From Bradyrhizobium sp. BTAi1 (lineage in GTDB: Bacteria; Pseudomonadota; Alphaproteobacteria; Rhizobiales; Xanthobacteraceae): DNA of 64,000 nucleotides. Both the position numbers and the translations under genes were made by a program. Positions within the stretch are counted from its first letter, which is position 1, and every line of letters starts with the position of its first letter. Below, piece after piece: positions 8,796 through 18,398 of the stretch. The notes beneath the pieces were generated by a model. The model made no database searches. It was not told where the DNA came from and saw nothing but the letters and a program-made list of their open reading frames with translations. The DNA lies in assembly GCF_000015165.1 (NCBI RefSeq), contig NC_009485.1, positions 4,359,501-4,423,500 of the forward strand. The letters are read 5' to 3'.

Positions 8796-10898
8796 ATGCG
8801 TCCTGCCATCCTCAATCCGCTGTTTGCGCCGGTCACCACCCTGTCCGGGGTCGGACCGAAGCAGGACAAGCTGCTGCGCTATCTGCTCAGCTGCAGCGAG
8901 ACGCCGCGCCTGGTCGACCTGCTGCTGCACCTGCCGGCCAGCGTGATCGACCGCCGCAACCGGCCCAAGGTCCGCGACGCCGAAGTCGGAACCGTGGTGA
9001 CACTCGAGGTCACCGTCGACCGCCACCGCCCGTCGCGTAACGCCCGCGCGCCCTATCTGGTTTACGCCAGCGACGAGACCGGCGACGTCGTGCTGACCTT
9101 CTTCCGGCCCAAGGGCGACTACATCGAGAAGATGCTGCCGGTCGGCGCCAAGCGCTACGTCTCCGGCACGGTCCAGATGTATGATGGCGTGCCGCAGATC
9201 GTCCACCCCCATCCCATCCTGGACGAAGCGGCCTTTGCCAAGCTGTCCGGCATCGACCCGGTCTATCCGCTGACCGAGGGCCTCGCGCTCGGTTCCCTGC
9301 GGCGCGCGATCTCCGCGGCGCTGACCAAGCTGCCGGACTTGCCGGAATGGATCAGCCCCGAAGTGCTCAACCGCTGCAACTTCCCCCCGCTGAAAGAGGC
9401 GCTGACGCGGGTGCATGGGCCGCAGGAGCTGACCGACATCCTGCCCGAGAACCCGTTCTGGTCGCGGCTCGCCTTCGACGAATTGCTCGCCGGGCAGTTG
9501 GCGCTGGCGCTGGTGCGGGCGCAGCTGCGCCGGCCCGCCGGCAACCGCCATGCCGGCGACGGCCATCTGCGCCGCAAGATCATCGACGCCCTGCCCTATG
9601 CGCTGACCAACTCGCAGGCCGGGGCGCTCGACGCCATCGCGACCGATCTCGAAAAGCCTGTGCGCATGCTCCGGCTGCTGCAGGGCGATGTCGGCTCGGG
9701 CAAGACGGTTGTGGCGCTGCTCGCCGCCGCGGCCGTCGCCGAGGCCGGCAAGCAGGCGGCGCTGATGGCGCCGACCGAGATCCTGGCGCGCCAGCACGCC
9801 AAGACCATCGCGCCCCTTGCCGAGCGCGCCGGCATGAACGTCGCGATCCTGACTGGCCGCGAGAAGGGCAAGGAGCGCCGCGACATTCTCGGCCGGCTCG
9901 AAGCGGGTGAGATCGACCTCCTGATCGGCACCCACGCGCTGATCCAGGACGACGTGATCTTCAAATCGCTGGCGCTCGCCATTGTCGACGAGCAGCACCG
10001 CTTCGGCGTGCGCGAGCGGCTGGCGCTCACCTCCAAGGGCGAGGCCGTCGACGTGCTGGTGCTGTCGGCGACGCCGATCCCGCGCACCCTGGTCCTCACT
10101 TACTTCGGCGACATGGACATTTCCGAGCTGCGCGAGAAGCCGGCGGGACGCCAGCCGATCGATACGCGCGTGGTGGCCGATACCAGGCTCGGTGAGGTCA
10201 TCGACGCCGTCGGCCGCGCTTTGCAGGCCGGCAAGCTGGTGTACTGGATCTGCCCGCTGGTCGAGGAATCCGAGGCCGAGGGCATCGATCATCTCACCAA
10301 TGCGACCGACCGCTGCGAGAGCCTGCGCGAGCGCTTCGGCGACAAGGTCGGCCTGGTCCACGGCAAGATGAAGGGCAGCGAGAAGGACGAGGTCATGGGC
10401 CGCTTCGCGGCGCATGAGCTGCGCCTCCTGGTTGCGACGACCGTGGTCGAGGTCGGCGTCGACGTGCCGGCCGCGACCATCATGGTGATCGAGAATGCCG
10501 AGCGCTTCGGTCTCGCCCAGCTCCACCAATTGCGCGGCCGCATCGGCCGCGGCTCGGAGGCCTCGACCTGCATCCTGCTCTATCACGAGCCGCTCGGACA
10601 GATGTCGAAGGCGCGGCTCGCGGTGATCCGCGAGACCACCGACGGCTTCCGCATCGCCGAGGAGGACCTCAAGCTGCGCGGCGAAGGCGACGTGCTCGGC
10701 ATCCGCCAGAGCGGCCTGCCCGGCTATCGCATCGCCCGCCCCGAGGTACACGCCCAGCTGATCACGCAGGCGCGCGACGAGGCGCTGCGGATCCTCAAAG
10801 AGGATCCCAAGCTCAAGGGCCCGCGCAGCGACGCGCTGCGCTGCCTGCTGTATCTCTACGAACGCGACGAGGCGATCCCGCTGCTGACGGCGGGGTAA
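8796..10898 (+). CDS. recG: ATP-dependent DNA helicase RecG
   Basis: RecG remodels stalled replication forks and branched recombination intermediates. The 700-residue protein has the N-terminal wedge/OB domain (about 60-160), Walker A GDVGSGKT (about 298), DEQHRFG (about 397), SATPIPRTL (about 423) and motif VI QLRGRIGRG (about 577). The ATG at 8796 gives the usual N-terminus (RPAILNPLFAPVT). The open frame continues more than 400 bases upstream, but only as a shadow of sdhE. The promoter must lie in the 191-base divergent gap shared with sdhE. Confidence 0.97.
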   Translation: MRPAILNPLFAPVTTLSGVGPKQDKLLRYLLSCSETPRLVDLLLHLPASVIDRRNRPKVRDAEVGTVVTLEVTVDRHRPSRNARAPYLVYASDETGDVVLTFFRPKGDYIEKMLPVGAKRYVSGTVQMYDGVPQIVHPHPILDEAAFAKLSGIDPVYPLTEGLALGSLRRAISAALTKLPDLPEWISPEVLNRCNFPPLKEALTRVHGPQELTDILPENPFWSRLAFDELLAGQLALALVRAQLRRPAGNRHAGDGHLRRKIIDALPYALTNSQAGALDAIATDLEKPVRMLRLLQGDVGSGKTVVALLAAAAVAEAGKQAALMAPTEILARQHAKTIAPLAERAGMNVAILTGREKGKERRDILGRLEAGEIDLLIGTHALIQDDVIFKSLALAIVDEQHRFGVRERLALTSKGEAVDVLVLSATPIPRTLVLTYFGDMDISELREKPAGRQPIDTRVVADTRLGEVIDAVGRALQAGKLVYWICPLVEESEAEGIDHLTNATDRCESLRERFGDKVGLVHGKMKGSEKDEVMGRFAAHELRLLVATTVVEVGVDVPAATIMVIENAERFGLAQLHQLRGRIGRGSEASTCILLYHEPLGQMSKARLAVIRETTDGFRIAEEDLKLRGEGDVLGIRQSGLPGYRIARPEVHAQLITQARDEALRILKEDPKLKGPRSDALRCLLYLYERDEAIPLLTAG

Positions 10899-10905
10899 AA
10901 ATCGC

Positions 10906-10988
10906 CGTCATTGCGAGCGCAGCGACGCAATCCAGAGTCCTTGCTCGGCCCTGGATTGCTTCGCTGCGCCGCTGCGCTCGCAATGACG
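10906..10988. repeat. REP-like palindromic element, copy 2
   Basis: This element starts CGTCATTGCGAGCG and ends CGCTCGCAATGACG, with inner CAATCCAG / CTGGATTG arms. It is the same element as at 4424-4506 and lies between the recG stop codon and the convergent oxidoreductase gene, where it may also help end transcription. Confidence 0.85.
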
Positions 10989-11005
10989 CGTGGAGAGAGC
11001 TGAGC

Positions 11006-11860
11006 CTACGTCTTCGCCTTGCACCGCTCGGCGAAGGCCACGAGTTGCGCCGCCTCGGTGCCCTGCCCCTGCACATCCGCGGCGATGTGCTCGAACAGCC
11101 GGGCAAAGCCTTCATAGATCAGCGCGGCCGGATGATCCTCGCCGAGGAAGCCCGCGATCTCGCGCATCTCGGCGACCCAGCGATAGGCCTTTGGCAGCAT
11201 GTCCGGCAGCGCGTTGGCGAGCCGCGCCTGGACCTGCGGCAGGCTGAGCGCGAGTTCATCGCGCAGCGCGTCGGCGGCGCCGGCGCGCGTGGCCGCGAGC
11301 ACCATGGCCGCGCCGAGCCCCGTCAGGCCCTTGTTGATGCCGGCATAGGACATCTTCAACGCCGAGGCCGCGCCGATCGGTCCTTCGATCAGCCGCAGGT
11401 CGAGCCCGAGCTGGCCCAGCACGGCGATGTCGCCAGCGGCGTCGCCGCTCACATAGAACGCCGGTCCTTTCGTTCCCGGCTTCGGCGGCAGGCCGATGAT
11501 GGCGGCATCGACGAGGCGCGCGCCCGACGACAGCACGATGTCCTCGATCGTCCGGATGGTCTCGACGTTCACGGCGTTGCAGTCGACCACGACCGGCTTC
11601 TTCGCATTGCGATTGATGAGCGTCGCGAGCTGCTCCGCCAGTGCCACCGCCTCGCCCGGCGGCACGATCGACAGGATGATATCCGCATTGGCGATCTCGG
11701 CCTCGCTGGCTCCGGTCATGCCGGCCGCCGCGGCCCTCGCCTGCGTGGCGGCACTTCGCCCTTTGAGCAGGGTCAGGACCTTGCAGCCATGCTCCACGAG
11801 GCGGGTGGCGATGGCGCTGCCCATGGCGCCGGGGGCGACGACGGCAATGCTGGGGGGCAT
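11006..11860 (-). CDS. NAD(P)-dependent beta-hydroxyacid dehydrogenase-like oxidoreductase
   Basis: The 284-residue protein begins with a Rossmann nucleotide-binding loop (VAPGAMGSAIA, residues 6-16), continues as the NAD-binding domain of the 6-phosphogluconate/3-hydroxyisobutyrate dehydrogenase superfamily, and ends in an all-helical domain like the DUF1932 branch. The ATG at 11860 is preferred over an in-frame TTG 21 bases upstream because GGAG lies 9 bases before it. Its substrate cannot be told from sequence. It stands alone between a REP-like element and the terminator of the autotransporter gene. Confidence 0.8.
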   Translation of the reverse strand: MPPSIAVVAPGAMGSAIATRLVEHGCKVLTLLKGRSAATQARAAAAGMTGASEAEIANADIILSIVPPGEAVALAEQLATLINRNAKKPVVVDCNAVNVETIRTIEDIVLSSGARLVDAAIIGLPPKPGTKGPAFYVSGDAAGDIAVLGQLGLDLRLIEGPIGAASALKMSYAGINKGLTGLGAAMVLAATRAGAADALRDELALSLPQVQARLANALPDMLPKAYRWVAEMREIAGFLGEDHPAALIYEGFARLFEHIAADVQGQGTEAAQLVAFAERCKAKT

Positions 11861-11930
11861 GAGGACTGTCTCCGATTCCAAGAACGGTCGCGGAGACTAC
11901 GCGCATCTCATGACAAAAATGAACACGCGA

Positions 11931-11962
11931 AAACCGAGGGGCAGCCCTTCCGGACTGCCCCT
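11931..11962 (-). terminator. Intrinsic terminator of the autotransporter esterase gene
   Basis: On the minus strand an AGGGGCAG / CTGCCCCT stem is followed by CGGTTTT, 52 bases downstream of the stop codon of the gene at 12014-13894. Confidence 0.6.
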
Positions 11963-12013
11963 CCACGACCGTCGCAGCAGCCGCGCCCCCCAGCGCCTGC
12001 TGCGCCGACCGCA

Positions 12014-13894
12014 TCAGAACGAGATCTTCAGCCCGCCGCTGCCGAAGAAGTCGTCGCCGCCGCTCCGGCCGATGGTGCGCGACACGTTGGCCGTCAGCGC
12101 CACATTACTCCAGAACGGCGCCACCACGCCGGCGCTGACCCGGCCATACACATTGTGCGAGGTGCCGTTCGGCACCGTCCAGTTGTTGACGATCACGGGC
12201 GCCGAGGTCGCGCTGTACTGGATCAGGCGGCCATTGCCGATGATGTCGTCGTCGAGCGTCAGGTTCAGATAGGGATGGATCGTGGCGCCCTGCATCTGGA
12301 ACGGGGTCCGCAGCTGCACGCCAAAGCTGCCGATCAGGGTCTCGGCGGTCTGCGAGCCGACGGTCAGCGTCAGCGCGGGATCACCGGCCTCGGTGAAGCC
12401 ATCGACGCGAGCCCGCGCATAGGTCAGGCCGCCGATCGGCCCGATCTTGGCGGCGCCGGCATCGAACAGATAGCCGGCCTTGCCGGCGGCGACGAAGGTG
12501 GTGCCGCCGGGATTGGAGGTGATGGTGTCGACGACGCCCGGCCTTGTGTTGCGATAATCCTGGTGGCCGATGGTGGCGAGGCCTTCGGCAAACAGGTTGC
12601 TGCTGGCCCAGGCACCGTACAGGCCGAACTGATAGGAGTTCGCGTCGGTGGTGCCGGCATTGTTGAACAGCCGCGCCTTCGGATTGGAATAGTCGAAGGC
12701 GGTGCCGATGAGGGCATTCGCCGATAGCCGGTACTCGACGCCGATGGTGCCGCCGACACTGTCGAGATTGAAGCCGTTGGCGGCGACATTGCCCTGCCGG
12801 TCGCTGATGCCGCCATTACCCTGCATGTAGAACGACCACGGGCTGATGGCCGCGAGCGGCGGCGCCTTGGTGTAAGGCGCCTTGGTGACGGCCGCGAACG
12901 AATTCATCGTCGACGGCGCGAACCCGGCGGTTTCGCGGAACTGATCGAGCTTGCCGAACAAGGTCGCGGCAAAGCCCATGGCCGTGATCGAGGCCACGTC
13001 GCCCTGCGGCGCAAAGGTCAGCGGCGCGTTGAGGCGGTTGACGATGTATTGCCCGAGCACCTCGAAGCCGTGCGAGGTCAGGTGCACCCCGTCGACATAG
13101 AACAGATATTGGTTCTGCAGCGCCGGATTGCCGATGCAGGCGACCGGACACGCACCGACATTGCTGAAGCCGTAGCGCTGCGGATTGGCCTGGATCAGCG
13201 TGCCGATCAGCCCGGTGTCGACATATTCGACGCGCACGCCCGAGCGCGCAACGCCGGCGAGCGATGCCTGCATCAGGCTGTTATAGGTCCTGCTGTAGGC
13301 CGCGCCGGCTGGCGCATTGGCGTTGCCGACCGCCTCCGGCAGCGTGCTGACATCGCCGGCCGTGAACACGATGTTGCGCGCGCCGCTGCCGACCAGCGCG
13401 TTGATGCCGGCCATCGCCTGCTGCGCGGTGACCGCGGCGGCGACCGGTGCACCGGCGAGCGAACCGCCGGCGCGGTAATAGGCCCGCGCATCATTGCCGC
13501 CGATCGAAATCTCGACCAGATCGGTCGACGAGATCTTGCCCGAAAATCCGGTCAATCCGCTCCATTCCTGGAAGAAGCCGGGAATGCCGGGGCCGGCCAC
13601 GTTGGTGGTGCCGCTGGTGGCGCCGCCGATGGCGTAATTGAGCTGGGGGATGCCGAGCAGCGCCGAGGTCGTGTCGACGAAATTGGTGCCGCCGCTGAAG
13701 CGCCCGGTGGGATAGAGCGGCAGCTTGCCGATGCCGCCAGTGAAGGTCCAGAGATTGCCCGTATCGGCGTAGCTGTCGCCGAAGGCCTGAATGCGCGTGA
13801 AGGCGGTTTGGGCGGACGCGGGCCCCGATGGTTGCAAACACGCCCCCGAGAGGGCAACTGCACACAACAACGACGTCCTGCTCACAGGCCTCAT
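12014..13894 (-). CDS. Autotransporter GDSL/SGNH esterase
   Basis: The 626-residue protein has a signal peptide ending near ASA (about residue 28). An SGNH hydrolase passenger follows: the nucleophile block is FGDSYADTGN, the oxyanion block is GGNDA, and the C-terminal DGVHLTSHG holds the catalytic Asp and His. Residues from about 350 form a C-terminal autotransporter beta-barrel that ends in KISF, with the terminal Phe required for outer-membrane insertion. This is the EstA/EstP type V secretion layout: a lipolytic enzyme displayed on the cell surface. It is monocistronic with its own terminator. Confidence 0.93.
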   Translation of the reverse strand: MRPVSRTSLLCAVALSGACLQPSGPASAQTAFTRIQAFGDSYADTGNLWTFTGGIGKLPLYPTGRFSGGTNFVDTTSALLGIPQLNYAIGGATSGTTNVAGPGIPGFFQEWSGLTGFSGKISSTDLVEISIGGNDARAYYRAGGSLAGAPVAAAVTAQQAMAGINALVGSGARNIVFTAGDVSTLPEAVGNANAPAGAAYSRTYNSLMQASLAGVARSGVRVEYVDTGLIGTLIQANPQRYGFSNVGACPVACIGNPALQNQYLFYVDGVHLTSHGFEVLGQYIVNRLNAPLTFAPQGDVASITAMGFAATLFGKLDQFRETAGFAPSTMNSFAAVTKAPYTKAPPLAAISPWSFYMQGNGGISDRQGNVAANGFNLDSVGGTIGVEYRLSANALIGTAFDYSNPKARLFNNAGTTDANSYQFGLYGAWASSNLFAEGLATIGHQDYRNTRPGVVDTITSNPGGTTFVAAGKAGYLFDAGAAKIGPIGGLTYARARVDGFTEAGDPALTLTVGSQTAETLIGSFGVQLRTPFQMQGATIHPYLNLTLDDDIIGNGRLIQYSATSAPVIVNNWTVPNGTSHNVYGRVSAGVVAPFWSNVALTANVSRTIGRSGGDDFFGSGGLKISF

Positions 13895-14169
13895 ACGCGC
13901 CTCCCCAACGCCTTACATTTGTTGACTGAATGTTTCCATGGCGACGGGTTGCAGGACCACCACCTTGCGGTTGTAGAGAGAACACCAGGATGCTCTGTGC
14001 CTTTCGCGCATCATCATGCAGCGCAGCGTGCCGCCCAATGAACGTCGGTCCATCCGGCGCACGGCAAGCCGCCGCCTGCGGCCATGCAGGCTGCTGACAG
14101 AATCCGGCAGCGGCACGGGTAGTTTGCGGGCTCAGACGGCGCCGCCGGCGCTGACACTGGAGACCGACA

Positions 14170-14541
14170 ATGCCCGATTTCAGCTTTCTCATCCTGTATG
14201 TCGACAACCCACCGAGCAGCGCGACCTTCTATGCCGGCCTGCTCGGCAGCCCGATCGTCGAGCAATCACCGACCTTCGCGATGCTCCCGCTGCGCGAGGG
14301 CGTTATGCTGGGATTGTGGTCGCGGCACACGGTCGAACCGGCTGCAGCCGGCGCGGCGGGCTGCAGCGAGGTGGCCTTCACGGTGGCCGATGCCGGCGAG
14401 GTCCAGAGGCTTCACGACGATTGGAAGGCCCGCGGCCTACGAATTACGCAGGCGCCAACGCGGATGGATTTCGGCACCACCTTCGTGGCGCTCGATCCCG
14501 ACGGGCATCGGCTGCGCGTGTTCGTGCCGCAGGACGCGTGA
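14170..14541 (+). CDS. VOC (glyoxalase/bleomycin resistance) family protein
   Basis: The 123-residue protein contains two beta-alpha-beta-beta-beta units typical of the vicinal oxygen chelate fold: the opening FLILYVDNPPSSATFYAGLLG and the closing GTTFVALDPDGHRLRVF. GGAG lies 8 bases before the ATG. Proteins of this size are usually dimeric metal-dependent lyases, dioxygenases or drug-binding proteins; the substrate cannot be assigned. It converges on the DUF502 gene with a 12-base gap. Confidence 0.85.
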   Translation: MPDFSFLILYVDNPPSSATFYAGLLGSPIVEQSPTFAMLPLREGVMLGLWSRHTVEPAAAGAAGCSEVAFTVADAGEVQRLHDDWKARGLRITQAPTRMDFGTTFVALDPDGHRLRVFVPQDA

Positions 14542-14553
14542 CGACCGACCTTG

Positions 14554-15351
14554 TCAGTCGGCCTTGGCGGTCTCCGGCTCCAGGCGCGCCGATGGCTGCG
14601 CCTGGGAATTGGCGATGCGCGCGGCGTTGGCCACATTGGCGAGCGCCGCGACCTTCTTCTGCTGATCGGATCCGGGCTGCACCACGCCGGCGGACATGAT
14701 CAGAGTCGCCGCGTCCTCGGCACTCATGTCGATCTCGATGATCTTGCTCTTCGGCAGATAGAAAAAGAAGCCCGTGGTCGGGTTCGGCGCACACGGCAGG
14801 AACACCGAGATCTGCTCCTCGTCGCCGGGCAGCCGGCTCGCAACCTCGACGCTCGGCGGCTGCGAGATCAGCACGATCGACCACATTCCGGGCGAGGGAA
14901 ACTCGACCAGGCCGACGCGGCGCAGGCTGGAGCCCTTGCCTGAGAACAGCGTCTCGAACACTTGCTTGAGGCCACGATAGATCGCGCGCACCGCCGGGAT
15001 GCGGCCGAGCAGCCGCTCGCCGAGATCGACGAGCGTGCGGCCGATCAGGTTGGCGGTCAGGAAGCCGAGCAGCGTGAGGCCGATCACGGCGACGATCAGG
15101 CCGGAACCCGGGACGCCGAACGGCAGATAGGTCTCGGGACGGTAAACCAGCGGCACGAACGGCCGCACCAGACCGTCCACCCAGGTCACAAACCACCAGG
15201 TGATGTAGAGCGTGATGGCGACGGGGCCAGCGACGACCAGACCGGTCAGAAAATAGTTTCGAAACCGAAACATCAGCCCATGATGGGGCGTCTCGGCTTG
15301 AGCATCGGCCAAGGGATCGTTTTGGGGCGGCAGGTCGTCGCGGGAACTCAT
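14554..15351 (-). CDS. DUF502 family inner-membrane protein
   Basis: The 265-residue protein has two transmembrane segments (about 31-60 and 80-108) separated by a short loop with the sequence PFGVPGSGL, then a soluble C-terminal domain with the family features (VEFPSPGMWS, PTTGFFFYLPKS). This is the COG2928/DUF502 family, whose molecular role is unknown. It is conserved in many alphaproteobacteria, and its neighbours give no functional clue. Confidence 0.88.
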   Translation of the reverse strand: MSSRDDLPPQNDPLADAQAETPHHGLMFRFRNYFLTGLVVAGPVAITLYITWWFVTWVDGLVRPFVPLVYRPETYLPFGVPGSGLIVAVIGLTLLGFLTANLIGRTLVDLGERLLGRIPAVRAIYRGLKQVFETLFSGKGSSLRRVGLVEFPSPGMWSIVLISQPPSVEVASRLPGDEEQISVFLPCAPNPTTGFFFYLPKSKIIEIDMSAEDAATLIMSAGVVQPGSDQQKKVAALANVANAARIANSQAQPSARLEPETAKAD

Positions 15352-15543
15352 GCGGACTTCCGGGGTCGGATCAAATCTCAGCTAGGGTCTTAGCAGATTT
15401 TTGGAAGGGTAAGGCCCCCTTTCCGACACAGCCGGGCGCTTTGCCGCTGCCGTGTGACCCATCCGCCGGACGATTGTGACGATCCGTGCCAATATTTTTC
15501 CGCACGATCCGCGGCATGAATCCCCCTGACGGGCAGATCCCCG

Positions 15544-16155
15544 CTAGGGGCGCAGCGGTAGAGCGAGGCCCACGGCCACGAAGATGCCGCCACAGACCTG
15601 GTTGAAGCGCCGTCCGACCCGGGCGAGCCAGGGGCGCACGCGGGCGGCGAAGCTCGCGATGGCGAGCTCAGTGACGAACTCGGTGACCGTATAGGTCATG
15701 GCAACGACGGTGAACTGTACCAGGAGGCTCCGGTCGGGGTCGATGAATTGCGGCAACAGCGCACTGAAGAACAGCAGGCATTTTGGGTTCGTGGCCGCGG
15801 TGAGCAAACCGGCCCTGAACAGCGCTGGTGCGCTGACGGTGACACCGTCGCAGCTGACATCGACGGCCACCGGCGGCGACCGCCACAGCCTGATGCCGAG
15901 CCAGGCGAGATAGAGCCCGCCGACCCATTTCAGCACCACCAGCCAAATGATCGACGCCTGCACCAGCGCGCCGATGCCGAACATGCAGAGCGCAATGACC
16001 AGGACAAAGCCGATCAGGCCGCCGGCGATCGTGAACAGTGTCTTGCGCCCGCCATGCAGCGCGCCATGCGTCAAGGCCAGCAGGCCGTTTGGGCCGGGGG
16101 TGAGGGAGATTCCGACCGACGTGACCAGGAACAGCAGCCAGGTGTTGAGCGCCAT
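15544..16155 (-). CDS. LysE family translocator
   Basis: The 203-residue protein has about six transmembrane helices and the LysE signature near the N-terminus (SLTPGPNGLL), as in RhtB/LeuE-type exporters that move amino acids or related metabolites out of the cell. The ATG at 16155 gives the usual family N-terminus; an in-frame ATG at 16167 would add four residues. A large inverted repeat lies just upstream, within its probable promoter region. Confidence 0.88.
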   Translation of the reverse strand: MALNTWLLFLVTSVGISLTPGPNGLLALTHGALHGGRKTLFTIAGGLIGFVLVIALCMFGIGALVQASIIWLVVLKWVGGLYLAWLGIRLWRSPPVAVDVSCDGVTVSAPALFRAGLLTAATNPKCLLFFSALLPQFIDPDRSLLVQFTVVAMTYTVTEFVTELAIASFAARVRPWLARVGRRFNQVCGGIFVAVGLALPLRP

Positions 16156-16191
16156 CGCGATGCACATTGACCATGAACAGGATCGTAGAAA

Positions 16192-16298
16192 CGTAGATGG
16201 GGTAAGGGGCCGACCACCCGGGCGGCACGCGAACGCGCTCCCAAATAGCGCCTGAGTGAGCGTGCCGCTCGGGTGGTCGGCCCCTTACCCCATCTACG
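16192..16298. repeat. Large near-perfect inverted repeat (39-nt arms)
   Basis: The left arm 16192-16230 and right arm 16260-16298 are reverse complements at 38 of 39 positions (the one difference is C/T at 16269). The loop is 29 bases. The outer ends read CGTAGATGGGGTAAGG on both sides. It lies 41 bases beyond the end of glmS and 36 bases before the lysE-type gene, both transcribed leftwards. No T-run like that of a classical terminator follows the stem. It may be a small palindromic mobile element or a transcript-end hairpin. Confidence 0.9.
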
Positions 16299-16339
16299 AG
16301 GAGCCAGCTTGCACCCGGGGCTGCGTGCCGACGTCGTCG

Positions 16340-18166
16340 CTATTCCACCGTGACCGATTTGGCGAGGTTGCGCGGCTGGTCGACGTCTGTCCCCATCACC
16401 ACGGCCGTATGATAGGCCAGCAGCTGCACCGGGATGGCGTAGACGATCGGCGTGAACGTCGCAGCCATGTCGGGCAAGATGATCGTGACCAGCGAGTCCA
16501 CGGTGGCCTCTTCGGCCCCCTTGGCATCGGTCATCAGGATGATGTTGCCGCCGCGCGCCGCGACCTCCTGCATGTTGGATACGGTTTTCTCGAACACGCG
16601 GTCATACGGCGCAATGACGACAACCGGCATGGTCTCGTCGATCAGCGCGATCGGACCATGCTTCAGCTCGCCGGCGGCGTAGCCTTCGGCGTGGATATAG
16701 GAAATCTCCTTCAGCTTCAGCGCGCCTTCCAGCGCCAGCGGATAGGAGGTGCCGCGGCCGAGATAGAGCACGTCTTTCGACTTGGCGATCTCGCGGGCGA
16801 GCTTCTCGATCTGCGGCTCGGTGGTGAGGGCCGCCGCGATCAGGCGCGGCACCTCGACGAGGCCATGCACCAGCTTTGTCTCGTCGGCTTCGGACAATTC
16901 GCCACGGCCCCGGCCCGCGGCAATCGCCAGCGCGGCCAGCACCATCAGCTGGCAGGTGAAGGCCTTGGTCGACGCGACGCCGATCTCGGGGCCCGCCAGG
17001 GTCGGCATCACGATTTCGCTCTCGCGCGCAATCGTCGAGGTCGGCACGTTGACAACGGACAGGGTGTGAACACCCTGGGCCTTGGCGTAGCGCAGCGCGG
17101 CGAGCGTGTCGGCCGTCTCACCCGATTGCGAGATGAAGATGGCGAGGTCGCCCTTGCGCAGCGGCGCCTCGCGGTAGCGGAACTCGGAGGCGACGTCGAG
17201 CTCGACCGGCACCCGCGCGAAGCGCTCAAACCAGTATTTGGCGACGAAACCGGCATAGCTCGCGGTGCCGCAAGCGGTGATCGAGATGCGCTGAATGTCC
17301 TTGAAGTCGAACGGCAGCCGCGCCGGCAGCATCACGCGCTCGGTGCCCATGTCGACATAGCGCGCCAGGGTATGGCCGACGACCTCCGGCTGCTCGTGGA
17401 TCTCCTTGGCCATGAAGTGGCGGTAGTTGGCCTTGTCGACCAGCGACGTCGATGGACCATGCTTGACGATCTCGCGATCGGCGACCGCGTTTTTGCGATC
17501 GTAGACCGTGGCGCCCTTGTGGGTCAGCACCACCCAGTCGCCATCCTCGAGATAGCTGATGTTGTCGGTGAGCGGTCCGAGCGCGATCGCGTCCGACCCC
17601 AGATACATCTCACCATTGCCATATCCGACCGCGAGCGGCGGACCATTGCGCGCGCCGATCAGAAGATCGTCCTGACCCGCGAAGATGAAGCCGAGCGCGA
17701 AGGCGCCCCGCAGTTTCGCAAGCGTCTCGCGCACGGCGTCGACCGGAGCCATGCCCTGGCTCAAGAGATCATCGACCAGATGCACCACGATCTCGGTGTC
17801 GGTCTCGGTCGCGAACACCGTGCCCTTCTTCTGCAGGGCTTCACGCAATTCGTGGAAATTCTCGATGATGCCGTTGTGGACGACGGCGACGCGGTCCGTC
17901 GCGTGCGGATGCGCATTGTTCTCGGTCGGCTTGCCATGCGTCGCCCAGCGCGTATGACCGATGCCGGTAAATCCCTTCAGAGGCTGAGCCTGAAGCCGCG
18001 CTTCGAGATTCTTCAGCTTGCCCTCGGCGCGCCGTCGCTCCAGGATGCCGCCTTCGAGCGTGGCGACGCCGGCCGAGTCATAACCGCGATATTCGAGCCG
18101 CTTGAGCGAATCCACCAACTGCTCGGCGACCGGCCCGCGTCCCAAAATGCCGACAATTCCGCACAT
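16340..18166 (-). CDS. glmS: Glutamine-fructose-6-phosphate aminotransferase (isomerizing)
   Basis: GlmS makes glucosamine-6-phosphate from fructose-6-phosphate and glutamine, the first step toward UDP-GlcNAc. The 608-residue protein starts MCGIVGILG, with Cys2 as the glutamine amidotransferase nucleophile. It is followed by the class II amidotransferase domain (to about 240) and two SIS sugar-isomerase domains, and ends RNLAKSVTVE as usual. No glmS ribozyme is seen in the short leader. It is separated from glmU, on the same strand, by a small opposite-strand gene. Confidence 0.97.
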   Translation of the reverse strand: MCGIVGILGRGPVAEQLVDSLKRLEYRGYDSAGVATLEGGILERRRAEGKLKNLEARLQAQPLKGFTGIGHTRWATHGKPTENNAHPHATDRVAVVHNGIIENFHELREALQKKGTVFATETDTEIVVHLVDDLLSQGMAPVDAVRETLAKLRGAFALGFIFAGQDDLLIGARNGPPLAVGYGNGEMYLGSDAIALGPLTDNISYLEDGDWVVLTHKGATVYDRKNAVADREIVKHGPSTSLVDKANYRHFMAKEIHEQPEVVGHTLARYVDMGTERVMLPARLPFDFKDIQRISITACGTASYAGFVAKYWFERFARVPVELDVASEFRYREAPLRKGDLAIFISQSGETADTLAALRYAKAQGVHTLSVVNVPTSTIARESEIVMPTLAGPEIGVASTKAFTCQLMVLAALAIAAGRGRGELSEADETKLVHGLVEVPRLIAAALTTEPQIEKLAREIAKSKDVLYLGRGTSYPLALEGALKLKEISYIHAEGYAAGELKHGPIALIDETMPVVVIAPYDRVFEKTVSNMQEVAARGGNIILMTDAKGAEEATVDSLVTIILPDMAATFTPIVYAIPVQLLAYHTAVVMGTDVDQPRNLAKSVTVE

Positions 18167-18398
18167 GCCGAGCTATTCCCCAAATTGTCCAAACAGATTC
18201 AAATGCGTGGCGTTGTCTTAACGGAATCCGTGCGCTTTCAGGATTCAATAATTATTGCGGATTGCGACACGGTTAAGTGGAGGACTTCGGCGCGCGAATA
18301 GGCGTGCAACTCCGGTTCCACGCGGAGGTCCCGATGCAAGCGAGCTTAACGTCCGGTCAATGCTTTCGCGCAGACAATGTCGCGTCGGAGATGATCTC

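Noticed and set aside
16256..18301. 681-residue plus-strand frame inside glmS
   Set aside because: Antisense shadow of glmS; GlmS motifs are on the minus strand.
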